Under the pieces are notes generated by a model. It saw nothing but the letters and a program-made list of their open reading frames with translations. It had not been told where the DNA came from and ran no database searches. This document shows positions 1 through 9,513 of a stretch of DNA of 59,313 nucleotides, piece after piece. Position 1 is the stretch's first letter. The number at the start of each line of letters is the position of its first letter. Position numbers and translations under genes: made by a program. The stretch covers positions 1-59,313 of the forward strand of contig NZ_SJEX01000020.1 of NCBI RefSeq assembly GCF_005930495.1, given 5' to 3'. The stretch comes from Modestobacter excelsi. Lineage in GTDB: Bacteria; Actinomycetota; Actinomycetes; Mycobacteriales; Geodermatophilaceae.

Positions 1-16
1 GCACCCACCCCGGCCG

Positions 17-1144
17 GTGGTTGACCCCGACCCGCGGGAGAGCCTGGAGCGGCTGCTGCTCGACGGGCCGCGCCGGTACACGCGCGCGCAGGTGGCCGCG
101 CTCGCCGGGATGCTCCCGGAGCGCACGCAGCGGTTGTGGCGGGCCCTCGGCTTCGCCGACGTGGCAGACGACGACGCGGCCTTCACCGATGCCGACGTCA
201 CCGCCCTCGCCCGGCTGTCGGCGCTGATCGACACCGGCTTCGTCGACCCCGGCGCGGAGGCCTCGATCGCCCGGGCGCTGGGGCAGTCGCTGGCCCGGCT
301 GGCCGACTGGCAGACCGACATGATCGCCGCCCTGCTGCTGGACCGCGCGCACGGTGGGCCGGACGCCCAGCAGGCGGTCGAGGAGGGGGTCGTGCGCTCG
401 GCGGAGCAGCTGCTGCCGCTGATGCGCGAGCTGCAGGACTACGTCTGGCGCCGGCACCTGGCGGCCAACGCCGGCCGGCTGTTCGTCGCCGACCCGGGGA
501 CGGTGGACCGCCGGGAGCTGGCCGTCGGCTTCGCCGACCTGGTCGGGTACACGTCGCGCAGCCGCGGCATGGGCGGCCGGGAGCTCGGCACGATGGTCGA
601 GGACTTCGAGGGCCTGGCGGCCGACCTGATCGCCCGGCACCACGGCCGGGTGGTCAAGACCGTCGGGGACGGCGTCCTCTTCACCGCCCCGGAACCGGCC
701 GACGCCGTCGACATCGGGCTGCGGCTCCCCGAGGAGTGGAACGCCTCGGACCGGCCGCCGCTGCGGGTCGGCGCCGCCTTCGGCCCGGTGCTCACCCGGC
801 TGGGCGACGTCTACTCCCCGGTGGTCAACCTGGCCAGCCGGCTCACCTCGCTGGCCCGGCCCTCCACCGTGCTGGTCGACCAGCAGCTGGCCCGGCGACT
901 GCGCGGGCTGCCGGACTACCGGGTGCGGCCGCTGCGCCGGGTGTCGGTGCGCGGCTACGACCAGCTTCAGCCCTGGCTGGTCCGCCGCGCGGGCGCCGAC
1001 GCCGACGTCCCCCCCGGGGTCGCCTCCCTCGAGCGGCTGCTCGACGAGATCGCCGACGACGTGCTGACCGGCGCGGCCGACGAACCGTCGAGCGGGAGCT
1101 GGGACGAGGAGTCGCCGGACGCCGGCGGTCCGTTCGCGGACTGA
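17..1144 (+). CDS. class III adenylate/guanylate cyclase (Rv1264-type)
   Basis: Probable cyclic-nucleotide synthase of 375 residues. Residues about 20-150 resemble the regulatory N-domain (Ad_Cy_reg) of mycobacterial Rv1264, known in that family as a pH-responsive autoinhibitory module. Residues about 165-330 form the class III catalytic domain. It has both metal aspartates, D174 in FADLVGYT and D218 in VGDG, and a purine-specifying Lys K214. A D264 and the N271/R275 transition-state pair lie in GDVYSPVVNLASR. A full catalytic set suggests an active homodimer, more likely making cAMP. No transmembrane segment is visible. The frame is open to the window edge, so the GTG at 17 is only the first visible start. 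Confidence 0.88.
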   Translation: MVDPDPRESLERLLLDGPRRYTRAQVAALAGMLPERTQRLWRALGFADVADDDAAFTDADVTALARLSALIDTGFVDPGAEASIARALGQSLARLADWQTDMIAALLLDRAHGGPDAQQAVEEGVVRSAEQLLPLMRELQDYVWRRHLAANAGRLFVADPGTVDRRELAVGFADLVGYTSRSRGMGGRELGTMVEDFEGLAADLIARHHGRVVKTVGDGVLFTAPEPADAVDIGLRLPEEWNASDRPPLRVGAAFGPVLTRLGDVYSPVVNLASRLTSLARPSTVLVDQQLARRLRGLPDYRVRPLRRVSVRGYDQLQPWLVRRAGADADVPPGVASLERLLDEIADDVLTGAADEPSSGSWDEESPDAGGPFAD

Positions 1145-1191
1145 GCGGGGCGGGCGTCGACACCGCGTGACCCGGTGTCCCGGGCGGTCGG

Positions 1192-1197
1192 CACGAT
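1192..1197 (+). promoter_or_regulatory. -10-like CACGAT, leaderless arrangement for the ABC-F gene
   Basis: CACGAT ends 6 nt before the GTG at 1204. This matches the NANNNT/6-8 nt spacing seen at many genes in this window and implies that the transcript starts at or next to the start codon. Confidence 0.45.
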
Positions 1198-1203
1198 GGA
1201 GGG

Positions 1204-2844
1204 GTGTCCGCAACCCTGCTCGCCCGTGGTCTGGCCGCCGGTCACGGCGCCCGCGTCCTGTTCACCGACCTCGACCTGGTCGTCGCCTCGGGTGACGTCG
1301 TCGGCCTGGTCGGGGTGAACGGCGCAGGGAAGTCCACCCTGCTGCAGACCCTCGCCGGGGTGCTCCCGGCCGAGGCGGGGGAGATCTCGCTGAGCCCGCC
1401 GTCGGCCACCGTCGGCTACCTGCCGCAGGAGCCCGAGCGGCGGCCGGGGGAGACGGTGCTGGACGCGCTCGCCCGGCGCACCGGCGTGGCCGAGGCCCAG
1501 AGGGCCATGGACGCCGCGCTGGAGGCGCTGACCGAGGGGGCGCCGGGGGCGGACGACGTCTACGGCGACGCGCTGGAGCGCTGGCTGGCCCTGGGCGGCG
1601 CCGACCTCGCCGAGCGGGCGGAGGAGGTCGTGGCCTCCGTCGCCCCGGGCGTCGCCCTGGACGCGCCGACGGTCGGGCTCTCCGGAGGGGAGGCGGCCCG
1701 GGTGGGCCTGGCCTCGCTGCTGCTCAGCCGTTACGACGTCCTGCTGCTCGACGAGCCGACCAACGACCTCGACCTCGCCGGGCTGGAGCAGCTGGAGACC
1801 TTCGTCACCAGCTTGCGCACCGGCGTCGTCGTGGTCAGCCACGACCGCGAGTTCCTGGCCCGGACCGTCACCCGGGTGGTCGAGCTCGACCTGGCCCAGC
1901 AGCTGGTGCGGGTCCACGACGGCGGGTACGAGGCCTACCTGGTCGAGCGGGAGGTGGCCCGCCGGCACGCCCGCGAGGAGTACGAGGAGTACTCCGACAC
2001 GCGGTCGGGCCTGGAGGACCGCGCCCGGGTGCAGCGCAGCTGGATGGCCAAGGGCGTCCGCAACGCGGTGCGCAAGCAGGGCAACGAGCCGGACAAGAAC
2101 ATCCGGGCGCACATGCGGGCCACGTCGGAGAAGCAGGCGGCGAAGGCCCGGCAGACCGACAAGCGGATCGAGCGGCTCGAGGTCGTCGAGGAGCCGCGCA
2201 AGGAGTGGGAGCTGCGGCTGGAGATCGCCGCGGCGCCGCGCGCCGGCGCGGTCGTGGCGACGCTGCGGGGCGCCGTCGTCCGCCGGGGCGGGTTCACCCT
2301 CGGCCCGGTCGACCTGCAGGTCGACTGGGGCGACCGGGTGGCGATCACCGGCGCCAACGGGTCGGGGAAGAGCACCCTGCTGGCCGCGCTGCTGGGCCGG
2401 GTGCCGCTGGACGAGGGGACGGCGTCGCTCGGCTCCGGCGTGCGGCTGGGCGAGGTCGACCAGGCGCGCGGCCGGTTCCTCGGCGACGAGCCGCTGGCCT
2501 CGGCCTTCGGCGCGGAGGTGCCCGACCTGCCCGACGCCGAGGTGCGCACCCTGCTGGCCAAGTTCGGGCTGCGCGCCGACCACGTGCTGCGACCCGCCGG
2601 CACGCTGTCGCCGGGGGAGCGGACCCGCGCGGCGCTGGCACTGCTGCAGGCCCGCGGGGTGAACGTGCTGGTGCTCGACGAGCCGACCAACCACCTGGAC
2701 CTGCCGGCGATCGAGCAGCTGGAGCAGGCGCTGGCCGACTACCCGGGCACGCTGCTGCTGGTGACGCACGACCGCCGGATGCTCGAGGCGGTGCACACCA
2801 CCCGCCGGTTCGAGGTGGTCGAGGGCCGGGTGCACGCGGGCTGA
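1204..2844 (+). CDS. ABC-F family ATPase
   Basis: Soluble protein of 546 residues with two ABC cassettes and no membrane segment, the hallmark of ABC-F factors that act on ribosomes. Cassette 1 has Walker A GVNGAGKS (37-44), signature LSGGE and Walker B LLLDEPTNDLD. Cassette 2 has Walker A GANGSGKS (about 383-390), signature LSPGE and LVLDEPTNHLD. The charged linker between them (about 245-330) is the tRNA-contacting arm in this family. The exact subtype (EttA-like, Uup-like or resistance factor) cannot be decided by eye. GTG 1204 is chosen because the Walker A spacing is normal and a -10-like hexamer precedes it. A strong hairpin follows the gene. Confidence 0.9.
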   Translation: MSATLLARGLAAGHGARVLFTDLDLVVASGDVVGLVGVNGAGKSTLLQTLAGVLPAEAGEISLSPPSATVGYLPQEPERRPGETVLDALARRTGVAEAQRAMDAALEALTEGAPGADDVYGDALERWLALGGADLAERAEEVVASVAPGVALDAPTVGLSGGEAARVGLASLLLSRYDVLLLDEPTNDLDLAGLEQLETFVTSLRTGVVVVSHDREFLARTVTRVVELDLAQQLVRVHDGGYEAYLVEREVARRHAREEYEEYSDTRSGLEDRARVQRSWMAKGVRNAVRKQGNEPDKNIRAHMRATSEKQAAKARQTDKRIERLEVVEEPRKEWELRLEIAAAPRAGAVVATLRGAVVRRGGFTLGPVDLQVDWGDRVAITGANGSGKSTLLAALLGRVPLDEGTASLGSGVRLGEVDQARGRFLGDEPLASAFGAEVPDLPDAEVRTLLAKFGLRADHVLRPAGTLSPGERTRAALALLQARGVNVLVLDEPTNHLDLPAIEQLEQALADYPGTLLLVTHDRRMLEAVHTTRRFEVVEGRVHAG

Positions 2845-2856
2845 CCGGGGGCGACG

Positions 2857-2889
2857 CCGCCCGCCGCGGCCGAGGGGCCGGGCGGGCGG
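2857..2889 (+). terminator. intrinsic-type hairpin after the ABC-F gene
   Basis: Arms CCGCCCGCC (2857-2865) and GGCGGGCGG (2881-2889) pair perfectly. An inner stem CGGCC/GGCCG (2867-2871 with 2876-2880) carries a GAGG loop. There is no U-tract, as is usual in high-GC actinobacteria. It lies 12 bp after the stop, in the convergent gap before tRNA-Arg. Confidence 0.65.
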
Positions 2890-2914
2890 TGTGTGCGGTG
2901 CGAGCCTGGGCTGG

Positions 2915-2989
2915 TGGTGCCCCCGGCAGGATTCGAACCTGCGCCCCTGCCTCCGGAGGGCAGTGCTCTATCCCCTGAGCTACGGGGGC
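2915..2989 (-). tRNA. tRNA-Arg(CCG)
   Basis: Read on the reverse strand, a full cloverleaf folds. The acceptor is GCCCCCG/CGGGGGC and the D-arm is GCTC/GAGC. The anticodon arm is CTGCC/GGCAG with loop CTCCGGA, and the T-arm is GCAGG/CCTGC with loop TTCGAAT. The anticodon CCG reads CGG arginine codons, which are abundant in this G+C-rich genome. The body is 72 nt (2918-2989) and CCA is encoded at 2915-2917. Confidence 0.95.
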
Positions 2990-3064
2990 TCGTCATCGCT
3001 GGCGCCTGTCGTGCTCGGCGCCCGGACGACGTTACCAGCAGCGCCCGCCCGGTCGGCGGGGGGC

Positions 3065-3805
3065 TCAGGGGGCCGGCAGCGGAGCGCCGCCGCGGGCCCG
3101 GAGCATCTGCTCCATCGTCGTGGTCTCCGCCGTCTGCGTCTGCGCGATCGACCGCGCCAGGCCCCGCACCACCGCCTCGCCGGCGTGCTGCTGGCCGTAC
3201 TGCGCCATCTCCAGCCCGCCCTGGTGGTGCCGGATCATCAGCTGCAGGAACATCACGTCGAACGGGGTGCCCGACAGCGAGCGGAGCTGGGCCAGCTCGG
3301 TCTCGGTGGCCATGCCCGGCATCACCGCACCGTCGGCGGACCCGGTGGCGGACATGTCGTGCCCGGACACATCGTGCCCGGACACGTCGTGCCCGCCTGC
3401 GGCCGCGTCGTCCATCCAGCCCATCGTGTCGCCGCTGGTCAGCGGCAGGCCCCACAGCGTCAGCCAGCCCTGCATGCGGCCGGCCTGGTTGGTCTGGGTG
3501 GAGGCGATGTCGAAGGCGAGCAGCAGCACCTCGGGGTCGGTGCTGCGGCCGGCCGCCAGGTCGGCCATCTCCACGGCCTGCAGGTGGTGCCGGGACATGT
3601 CCCGGGCGAAGCCGGCGTCGACCGAGTCCGCGGCCGGCTGCTCGGTCCGCCCGATGCCGAGCGCCACCGCCAGGCCGCCGCCCAGCGCCAGCAGCCCCAC
3701 GGCGATGACCGTGACCAGCACCGCGGTCAGCCACGACCGTGGCCGGCGCCCGGGAGGGGTCGGTGCGGTGGTCGGCTCGACGTCGTCCACGGCTGGGTCG
3801 TCCAT
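3065..3805 (-). CDS. DUF305 family membrane-anchored protein, His/Met-rich
   Basis: A 246-residue protein with one N-terminal membrane segment (about 25-50) and an extracytoplasmic DUF305 domain. Paired RHH motifs occur at 72-74 and 192-194 within the typical RHHxxxxxM helices. Some members of the family (for example CopM) bind copper, so periplasmic-side metal binding is a reasonable inference. A tandem GHDVS-type repeat around 138-151 adds His residues H139, H144 and H149. ATG 3805 is chosen because it follows the stop of the upstream DUF3105 gene by 14 bp. The two are probably one operon. An in-frame upstream CTG is disfavoured. Confidence 0.8.
   Translation of the reverse strand: MDDPAVDDVEPTTAPTPPGRRPRSWLTAVLVTVIAVGLLALGGGLAVALGIGRTEQPAADSVDAGFARDMSRHHLQAVEMADLAAGRSTDPEVLLLAFDIASTQTNQAGRMQGWLTLWGLPLTSGDTMGWMDDAAAGGHDVSGHDVSGHDMSATGSADGAVMPGMATETELAQLRSLSGTPFDVMFLQLMIRHHQGGLEMAQYGQQHAGEAVVRGLARSIAQTQTAETTTMEQMLRARGGAPLPAP
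3351..3395 (-). repeat. three 15-bp tandem units inside the DUF305 gene
   Basis: Units at 3351-3365, 3366-3380 and 3381-3395 differ at only a few bases and encode the repeated Gly-His-Asp-(Val/Met)-Ser pentapeptide. Confidence 0.8.
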
Positions 3806-3819
3806 GGTGGGGGTGTCCG

Positions 3820-4656
3820 TCAGGGCGCCGGGGTCTCGGTGGCGGCCGGGGTGGTCGACGTCGGCGCGTCCGTGGCCGGGGTCTCGGTGGTCGCTGCGTC
3901 GGTCGCCGCCGAGGCGGCCCCGCGGCTGCTGTCCCCGACGACGAGCGGGTCGCTGATGAACGTCGGGTTCTCGCAGCTGGCGCCGACCTCGGGGTAGAAG
4001 TCCGCGTTGAAGGTCATGAAGTCGACGAACTGCTGCACCCGCTCGTCGGCCGCGGAGTCCACGGACAGCTGGTGGTTCCAGGACTGCAGGCTGATCGTCG
4101 AGCCCAGCCCGGCGTAGGGGGAGAGCAGCAGGCCGGAGCGGCCGTCGACCAGGTCCTCGAGGGTGGAGAGGTCGTCGTCGCTGATGGCGTCCGGGTCGTA
4201 GGTGATCCAGGTGGCGCCGTGCTCCATGGAGTGGACGGCGTTCTCGTGCCGGATGTCGACGTCGTAGACGGTGCCCGTGCAGTCGGCCCACTCCGGGTCG
4301 TGCGGGCCGCCGACCGGCGGGGACTCGGTGTAGGTCACCGGGGTGGTGACGTGCTGCTGGCCGCTGGCGTAGTCGAAGGTCCGCAGGTCGGCGATCTGGT
4401 CGGCCGAGGTGACCTTGTCGGCGTTGGAGCGGTTCACCTGGACGACGGCGTAGGTGATGACCGCGGCGGCGAAGACGACGACGGCGACGGCCGCGGCGAT
4501 CAGCCCCCACGGCCGCTGCTGGGTGACGACGTTGGCCGGCGGCCGGGTGCGCCCGCCCTGGCCGGGGCGCTGCCCGGTCGCCCTGCTGGCGCCGGACCCC
4601 CCACGGGACGGGCCGCTCTTCGCGCGGCCGTTCTCGGGCTCGGGGTCCTTGGCCAC
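3820..4656 (-). CDS. DUF3105 domain membrane-anchored protein
   Basis: A 278-residue protein with a basic, Gly/Pro-rich cytoplasmic N-terminus and a single membrane helix at about 50-74. The extracytoplasmic domain contains the DUF3105 hallmarks: a HDPEWADC stretch, [13 protein letters not shown], and a C-terminal Cys in GASCENP. Function is unknown; these proteins often neighbour DUF305 proteins, as here. The Thr/Ala/Pro-rich last 35 residues look disordered. The GTG at 4656 is preceded by GAGGAG at suitable spacing. The gene is divergent from argS and is likely to lead a two-gene transcript. Confidence 0.78.
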   Translation of the reverse strand: MAKDPEPENGRAKSGPSRGGSGASRATGQRPGQGGRTRPPANVVTQQRPWGLIAAAVAVVVFAAAVITYAVVQVNRSNADKVTSADQIADLRTFDYASGQQHVTTPVTYTESPPVGGPHDPEWADCTGTVYDVDIRHENAVHSMEHGATWITYDPDAISDDDLSTLEDLVDGRSGLLLSPYAGLGSTISLQSWNHQLSVDSAADERVQQFVDFMTFNADFYPEVGASCENPTFISDPLVVGDSSRGAASAATDAATTETPATDAPTSTTPAATETPAP

Positions 4657-4852
4657 TACCGCTCCTCGCTGCGCCGGCGTCCCGGCAGCGCGTGCGCGCT
4701 CCCCGGACCGCGCCGGTCCACGCGGACCGGCGGCAGCGAGTGTAGGTGGGGCGGCTGTGCGAGCCGGGCCCTCCGCACGGCCCGTCGACCCGGCTGGGGC
4801 CGCGGAGGCGGGAGGGGCTGCCGGGGCCGGGAAGGAGCGCGGCGGGGCTCAG

Positions 4853-4858
4853 TACGCT
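4853..4858 (+). promoter_or_regulatory. -10 TACGCT, leaderless argS
   Basis: TACGCT ends 6 nt before the GTG at 4865. The 208-bp divergent gap 4657-4864 contains no other obvious signal apart from the DUF3105 ribosome-binding site. Confidence 0.55.
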
Positions 4859-4864
4859 GGATCG

Positions 4865-6526
4865 GTGACACCCGAGCAGCTCAGCGACGTCGTCCGGTCC
4901 GCACTCGCGGCGGCCGTGGAACGAGGCGTGCTCGCGGTCGACGTCCCCGCCGAGGTCGTCATCGACCGGCCGAAGAACCCCGAGCACGGCGACTACGCGA
5001 CCAACGTGGCGCTGCGGCTGGCCAAGGCGGCCGGCCGGCCGCCGCGCGAGGTGGCCGAGGTGCTGGCCGCCGAGCTGCGCGCGGTCGACGGCATCGCCGG
5101 GGTCGACGTCGCCGGCCCGGGGTTCCTCAACATCACCCTGGCCAGGGACGCGCTGGGCGCGATCGCCGTCCGCGCGGTCACCGCGGGCGAGGCGTACGGG
5201 CGCACCGGCACCCTGGCCGGACAGCGGCTGAACCTGGAGTTCGTCTCGGCGAACCCGACCGGGCCGGTGCACATCGGCGGCACCCGCTGGGCCGCGGTCG
5301 GTGACGCGCTGGGCCGGCTGCTGACCGCGAGCGGCGCCGAGGTGTCCCGGGAGTACTACTTCAACGACGCCGGCGCCCAGATCGACCGGTTCGCCCGGAG
5401 CCTGGTGGCGGCGGCGCACGGGCAGCCCGTGCCCGAGGACGGCTACGCCGGGGACTACATCGGCGACATCGCGGCCCAGGTGGTCGCCGCCGAGCCGGGC
5501 GTGCTGGAGCTGCCCGCCGAGGAGCAGCAGGAGCGGTTCCGGGTGCGCGGCGTCGAGCTGATGTTCGACGAGATCAAGCGCAGCCTCGCCGGGTTCGGCG
5601 TCGTCTTCGACACCTACTTCTCCGAGAAGACGCTGCACGACAGCGGCGCGCTGGAGAAGGCGGTCGCCCGCCTCCGCGAGCAGGGCCACGTCTACGAGGC
5701 CGAGGGTGCGGTGTGGCTGCGGACGACGGACTTCGCCGACGACAAGGACCGGGTGCTCGTCAAGCGCGACGGTGAGCCGACCTACTTCGCCGCCGACTGC
5801 GCCTACTACCTGGACAAGCGGGAGCGCGGCTTCGACAAGGTCGTGATCATGCTCGGCGCCGACCACACCGGGTACGTGGGGCGGTACAAGGCGCTGGTCG
5901 CGGCGATGGGCGACGACCCGGGCGCGAACCTGGAGATCCTCATCGGCCAGCTGGTGAACCTGGTCCGCAACGGCGAGCCGGTGCGGATGAGCAAGCGGGC
6001 CGGCACGGTGGTCAACCTCGAGGACCTGGTCGAGGCGATCGGTGCCGACGCGGCCCGCTACGCCCTGGCGCGGGCCTCGGTCGACCAGCAGATCGACCTG
6101 GACCTGGACGCCTGGACGCGGCAGACCAACGACAACCCGGTCTTCTACGTCCAGTACGCGCACGCCCGGATCTCCTCGCTGCTGCGCGGCGCGGGGGACC
6201 TGGGGCTGGTGCTGGGCGAGGCCGGTGACGTGGACACCTCGCTGCTGGCCGAGCAGCGGGAGGGCGACCTGCTGCGGGCGGTCGGCGAGTTCCCGCGGGT
6301 GGTCGCCTCCGCCGCCGAGCTGCGGGCCCCGCACCGGGTGGCCCGGTACCTGGAGGAGCTGGCCGGCACCTACCACCGCTTCTACGACTCCTGCCGGGTG
6401 CTGCCGCGCGGTGACGAGGAGGCGACCCCGCTGACCACGGCCCGGCTCTGGCTGTGCGCGGCGACTGCCACCGTCCTGCGCAACGGCCTGGACGTGCTGG
6501 GCGTGCACGCCCCGGAGCGGATGTGA
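4865..6526 (+). CDS. argS: arginyl-tRNA synthetase
   Basis: Class I synthetase that charges tRNA-Arg in the cytoplasm; 553 residues, normal for the family. The N-terminal Add1-like domain occupies about 1-100. The HIGH signature appears as HIGG from H136 in [12 protein letters not shown]. The KMSKS-like loop is RMSKR (MSKR at 375-378). The C-terminal half is the DALR anticodon-binding domain (about 435-553). GTG 4865 is preferred over the longer upstream frame because the protein then begins at the conserved TPEQL-like N-terminus and a -10 hexamer sits 6 nt upstream. The stop overlaps the lysA start (GTGA). Confidence 0.96.
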   Translation: MTPEQLSDVVRSALAAAVERGVLAVDVPAEVVIDRPKNPEHGDYATNVALRLAKAAGRPPREVAEVLAAELRAVDGIAGVDVAGPGFLNITLARDALGAIAVRAVTAGEAYGRTGTLAGQRLNLEFVSANPTGPVHIGGTRWAAVGDALGRLLTASGAEVSREYYFNDAGAQIDRFARSLVAAAHGQPVPEDGYAGDYIGDIAAQVVAAEPGVLELPAEEQQERFRVRGVELMFDEIKRSLAGFGVVFDTYFSEKTLHDSGALEKAVARLREQGHVYEAEGAVWLRTTDFADDKDRVLVKRDGEPTYFAADCAYYLDKRERGFDKVVIMLGADHTGYVGRYKALVAAMGDDPGANLEILIGQLVNLVRNGEPVRMSKRAGTVVNLEDLVEAIGADAARYALARASVDQQIDLDLDAWTRQTNDNPVFYVQYAHARISSLLRGAGDLGLVLGEAGDVDTSLLAEQREGDLLRAVGEFPRVVASAAELRAPHRVARYLEELAGTYHRFYDSCRVLPRGDEEATPLTTARLWLCAATATVLRNGLDVLGVHAPERM

Positions 6527-8016
6527 GGGCGCACCCGGCCGGGCCGCTGCACGGCAACATCGCCCCGCCGCCCGCGGCCGGCCCCGCCCCGGCCGACCTC
6601 GGCGCGCTCGACCCGCAGGTGTGGCCGCGGTCGGCCCGCCGGGTCGACGGGGAGCTGCAGCTGGCCGGTCGCCCGGTCACCGAGCTGGCCCGGGAGCACG
6701 GCACGCCGCTGTTCGTGCTGGACGAGGCGGACTTCCGCAGCCGGGCCGCGGACTTCGCCGGTGCCTTCGCCGGTGCCGACGTGCACTACGCCTCCAAGGC
6801 GTTCCTCTGCGGCCAGGTGGCCCGCTGGATCGCCGACGACGGCCTGCACCTGGACGCCTGCAGCGGTAACGAGCTCGCCGTCGCGCTGGCCGCCGGGTTC
6901 CCCGCCGAGCGGATCGCGCTGCACGGCAACAACAAGTCGCTGGTGGAGCTGCAGCTGGCCGTCGACGCCGGCATCGGCCACGTGGTGCTGGACTCCTTCG
7001 ACGAGATCGACCGGCTGGTGCCCCTCGCCGCGGCCCGGGTCGCCGCGGGCGGTGCGCCGGTGCCGGTGCTGATCCGGTCGACGGTCGGCATCGAGGCGCA
7101 CACCCACGAGTTCATCGCCACCGCCCACGAGGACCAGAAGTTCGGCTTCTCGCTGGCCACCGGCGACGCGCTGACCGCGGCGGTGCGGGTGATCCGGGAG
7201 CCGGCGCTGCGGCTGGCCGGGCTGCACAGCCACATCGGCTCGCAGATCTTCGACACGGCCGGCTTCGAGGCCGCCGCGCACCGGGTGGTCGGGCTGCTCG
7301 GCCAGGTGCACCAGGCCACCGGTGAGCTGCTGGGCGAGCTGAACCTCGGCGGCGGCTTCGGCATCGCCTACCTCGCCGAGGACGACCCGGTCACGCCCGC
7401 CGACGTCGCCACGAAGCTGCGCTCGGTGGTCGCCGCCGAGTGCGCGGCGCTGGGCCTGCCGGTGCCCCGGCTGGCGGTCGAGCCCGGCCGGGCGATCGCC
7501 GGGCCCGGCACGGTGACCCTCTACGAGATCGGCACCATCAAGCCGGTCCGGCTCGGCGCCGGTGGCACCCCCGGCGCCCCGCTGGTGCGCAACTACGTGT
7601 CGGTCGACGGCGGGATGAGCGACAACATCCGCACCGCCCTCTACGACGCCAGCTACACCTGCGTGCTGGCCAACCGCAGCTCCGACGCCCCGCCGGCGCT
7701 GTGCCGGGTGGTGGGCAAGCACTGCGAGAGCGGCGACGTGCTGGTCCGCGACCTGTGGCTGCCCTCGGACGTCGTCCCCGGCGACCTGCTCGCCGTGGCC
7801 GCCACCGGCGCCTACTGCTGGTCGATGGCCAGCAACTACAACTACCTGCTCAAGCCGCCGGTGGTCGCCGTGCGCGACGGTGCCGCCACCGAGATCGTGC
7901 GGCGGCAGACACTGTCCGACGTGTTCGCCCTCGACGCCGTCCTCGCCGACGTCCCCGCCCCCTCGCCGGCGATCGACCAGCCGGCGCCCGAGCACGCAGC
8001 AGGAGCCACCTCGTGA
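6523..8016 (+). CDS. lysA: diaminopimelate decarboxylase
   Basis: Catalyses the last lysine step, meso-diaminopimelate to L-lysine plus CO2. This is a fold-III PLP enzyme of 497 residues. The PLP lysine is K92 in HYASKAFL, followed by the substrate/PLP motifs [16 protein letters not shown] and EPGRAI. The active-site Cys region CESGDV comes from the partner subunit. The GTG at 6523 overlaps the argS stop by 4 bp, so translation is probably coupled. The stop overlaps a 24-codon ORF that leads into hom. Confidence 0.96.
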   Translation: MRAHPAGPLHGNIAPPPAAGPAPADLGALDPQVWPRSARRVDGELQLAGRPVTELAREHGTPLFVLDEADFRSRAADFAGAFAGADVHYASKAFLCGQVARWIADDGLHLDACSGNELAVALAAGFPAERIALHGNNKSLVELQLAVDAGIGHVVLDSFDEIDRLVPLAAARVAAGGAPVPVLIRSTVGIEAHTHEFIATAHEDQKFGFSLATGDALTAAVRVIREPALRLAGLHSHIGSQIFDTAGFEAAAHRVVGLLGQVHQATGELLGELNLGGGFGIAYLAEDDPVTPADVATKLRSVVAAECAALGLPVPRLAVEPGRAIAGPGTVTLYEIGTIKPVRLGAGGTPGAPLVRNYVSVDGGMSDNIRTALYDASYTCVLANRSSDAPPALCRVVGKHCESGDVLVRDLWLPSDVVPGDLLAVAATGAYCWSMASNYNYLLKPPVVAVRDGAATEIVRRQTLSDVFALDAVLADVPAPSPAIDQPAPEHAAGATS

Positions 8017-8087
8017 GTGATGTGAAGACGACGGGCGAGCGAGCTCCGGCCGCCGAGGAGCAGGACGAGTCGGGAGTCGAACGATGA
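8013..8087 (+). CDS. possible 24-aa coupling peptide between lysA and hom
   Basis: A short ORF begins at GTG 8013, overlapping the lysA stop (GTGA), and ends at TGA 8085-8087, overlapping the hom ATG (ATGA). It would encode 24 hydrophilic residues beginning [10 protein letters not shown]. It contains few Thr/Lys/Met codons for an amino-acid attenuator, and I see no terminator hairpin. Third-position G+C is about 70%, lower than in its neighbours, so it may be only a translational bridge carrying ribosomes from lysA to hom. Not recognised as a family. Confidence 0.35.
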   Translation: MSDVKTTGERAPAAEEQDESGVER

Positions 8088-9382
8088 GTGACGCGCTGAA
8101 GGTCGCCCTGCTGGGCTGCGGGACCGTGGGGGGTGCGGTGCTGCGGCTGCTGACCGAGCAGTCCGACGACCTCGCCGCCCGGATCGGCCGGCGGGTCGAG
8201 GTGGCCGGGGTCGCCGTCCGCCGTCCCGACCACCACCCCGAGGTCCCCGCCGAGCTGCTCACCACCGACGCGCACGGGCTGGTCACCCGGCCCGACGTCG
8301 ACCTGGTGGTCGAGGTGATCGGCGGCATCGAGCCGGCCCGCGGCCTGCTGCTCGCCGCCATCGGCGCCGGCAAGTCGGTGGTCAGCGCCAACAAGGCCCT
8401 GCTGGCCGAGGACGGCGTCGCGCTGCACGCCGCGGCCGGGCAGGCCGGGGTCGACCTGTACTACGAGGCCGCGGTCGCCGGGGCGATCCCGCTGCTGCGG
8501 CCGCTGCGCGAGTCGCTCGCCGGTGACCAGCTGCGCCGCGTCGTCGGCATCGTCAACGGGACGACGAACTACATCCTGTCCCGGATGGCCGAGACCGGCG
8601 CCGGGTTCGGCGAGGCGCTGGCCGAGGCCACCGAGGCCGGCTTCGCCGAGGCCGACCCGACCGCGGACGTCGACGGCTTCGACGCCGCCGCCAAGGCCGC
8701 GATCCTCGCCTCGCTGGCCTTCCACACCCCGGTCACCGCGGCCGACGTGTACCGCGAGGGCATCTCGGCGGTGTCGGCCACCGACGTCGCGCGGGCCGCC
8801 GAGATCGGCTGCACGGTGAAGCTGCTGGCCATCTGCGAGCGGGTGGCGGGCCCGGACGGCGCGGACGACGGGGTCGCCGTGCGGGTGCACCCGGCGATGA
8901 TCCCGACCACCCACCCGCTGGCCGCGGTCGGCGGCGCCTTCAACGCCGTCTTCGTCGAGGCGGAGGCCGCCGGCGAGCTGATGTTCTACGGGCGCGGGGC
9001 CGGGGGAGAGCCCACCGCCAGCGCCGTCCTCGGTGACCTGGTCGCGGTGGCCCGCAACCGGCTGGCCGGTGCGGCCGGGCCGGGGACGACGGGCTACGCC
9101 GGGCTGACCGTCCGGCCGATGGCGGACACCCCGACCCGGTACCACGTGAGCCTCGACGTCGCCGACAAGCCGGGCGTGCTGGCGACGGTCGCGCACGAGT
9201 TCGCCGCCCACGGGGTCAGCATCGCCACCGTCCGCCAGGACGGGCACGGCGAGGCGGCGACGCTGGTGATCGTCACCCACCGGGCTCCGGACGCGGCGCT
9301 GTCCGCGACGGTGACCCGACTGCGGGAGATGGCCGCCGTCCGGGGCGTGACCAGCGTGCTGCGGGTCGAGGGGCTGGCCTGA
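8084..9382 (+). CDS. hom: homoserine dehydrogenase
   Basis: NAD(P)H-dependent reduction of aspartate semialdehyde to homoserine, the branch point to Thr and Met; 432 residues. The Rossmann motif is LGCGTVGG (10-17). SANKALLA and the DGFDAAAKA catalytic-Lys region follow. A C-terminal ACT domain (about 350-432) begins near RYHVSLDVADKPGVLA. The ACT domain in this family mediates threonine feedback inhibition. The ATG has a modest GGGAG upstream and may be coupled to the short ORF before it. Confidence 0.96.
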   Translation: MSDALKVALLGCGTVGGAVLRLLTEQSDDLAARIGRRVEVAGVAVRRPDHHPEVPAELLTTDAHGLVTRPDVDLVVEVIGGIEPARGLLLAAIGAGKSVVSANKALLAEDGVALHAAAGQAGVDLYYEAAVAGAIPLLRPLRESLAGDQLRRVVGIVNGTTNYILSRMAETGAGFGEALAEATEAGFAEADPTADVDGFDAAAKAAILASLAFHTPVTAADVYREGISAVSATDVARAAEIGCTVKLLAICERVAGPDGADDGVAVRVHPAMIPTTHPLAAVGGAFNAVFVEAEAAGELMFYGRGAGGEPTASAVLGDLVAVARNRLAGAAGPGTTGYAGLTVRPMADTPTRYHVSLDVADKPGVLATVAHEFAAHGVSIATVRQDGHGEAATLVIVTHRAPDAALSATVTRLREMAAVRGVTSVLRVEGLA

Positions 9383-9444
9383 CCGACGCCCCGGTCGTGC
9401 CGCGCGGTGGGCACGGAGGTGCGGGGGGCCGCGACGGCCGCCCG

Positions 9445-9450
9445 TAGGAT
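9445..9450 (+). promoter_or_regulatory. -10 TAGGAT upstream of thrC
   Basis: TAGGAT lies 63 nt before the thrC ATG in the 131-bp hom-thrC gap; no clear -35 is visible. A GTG at 9461 starts an 18-codon ORF whose TGA overlaps the thrC ATG. Confidence 0.45.
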
Positions 9451-9513
9451 TCCCGTCGCTGTGCCGGGCCGCCTGCCGACCCCGGCCCGACGACCGTGCC
9501 GGGAAGGGCTGTC

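Noticed and set aside
967-2835. Long reverse frame opposite the ABC-F gene
   Set aside because: No motifs; compositional shadow of the third-position G+C of the sense gene.
3065-6508. 1147-codon reverse-strand frame covering DUF305, DUF3105 and antisense argS
   Set aside because: It matches a known family only in 3065-3805 (DUF305). The rest is antisense to genes with clear motifs.
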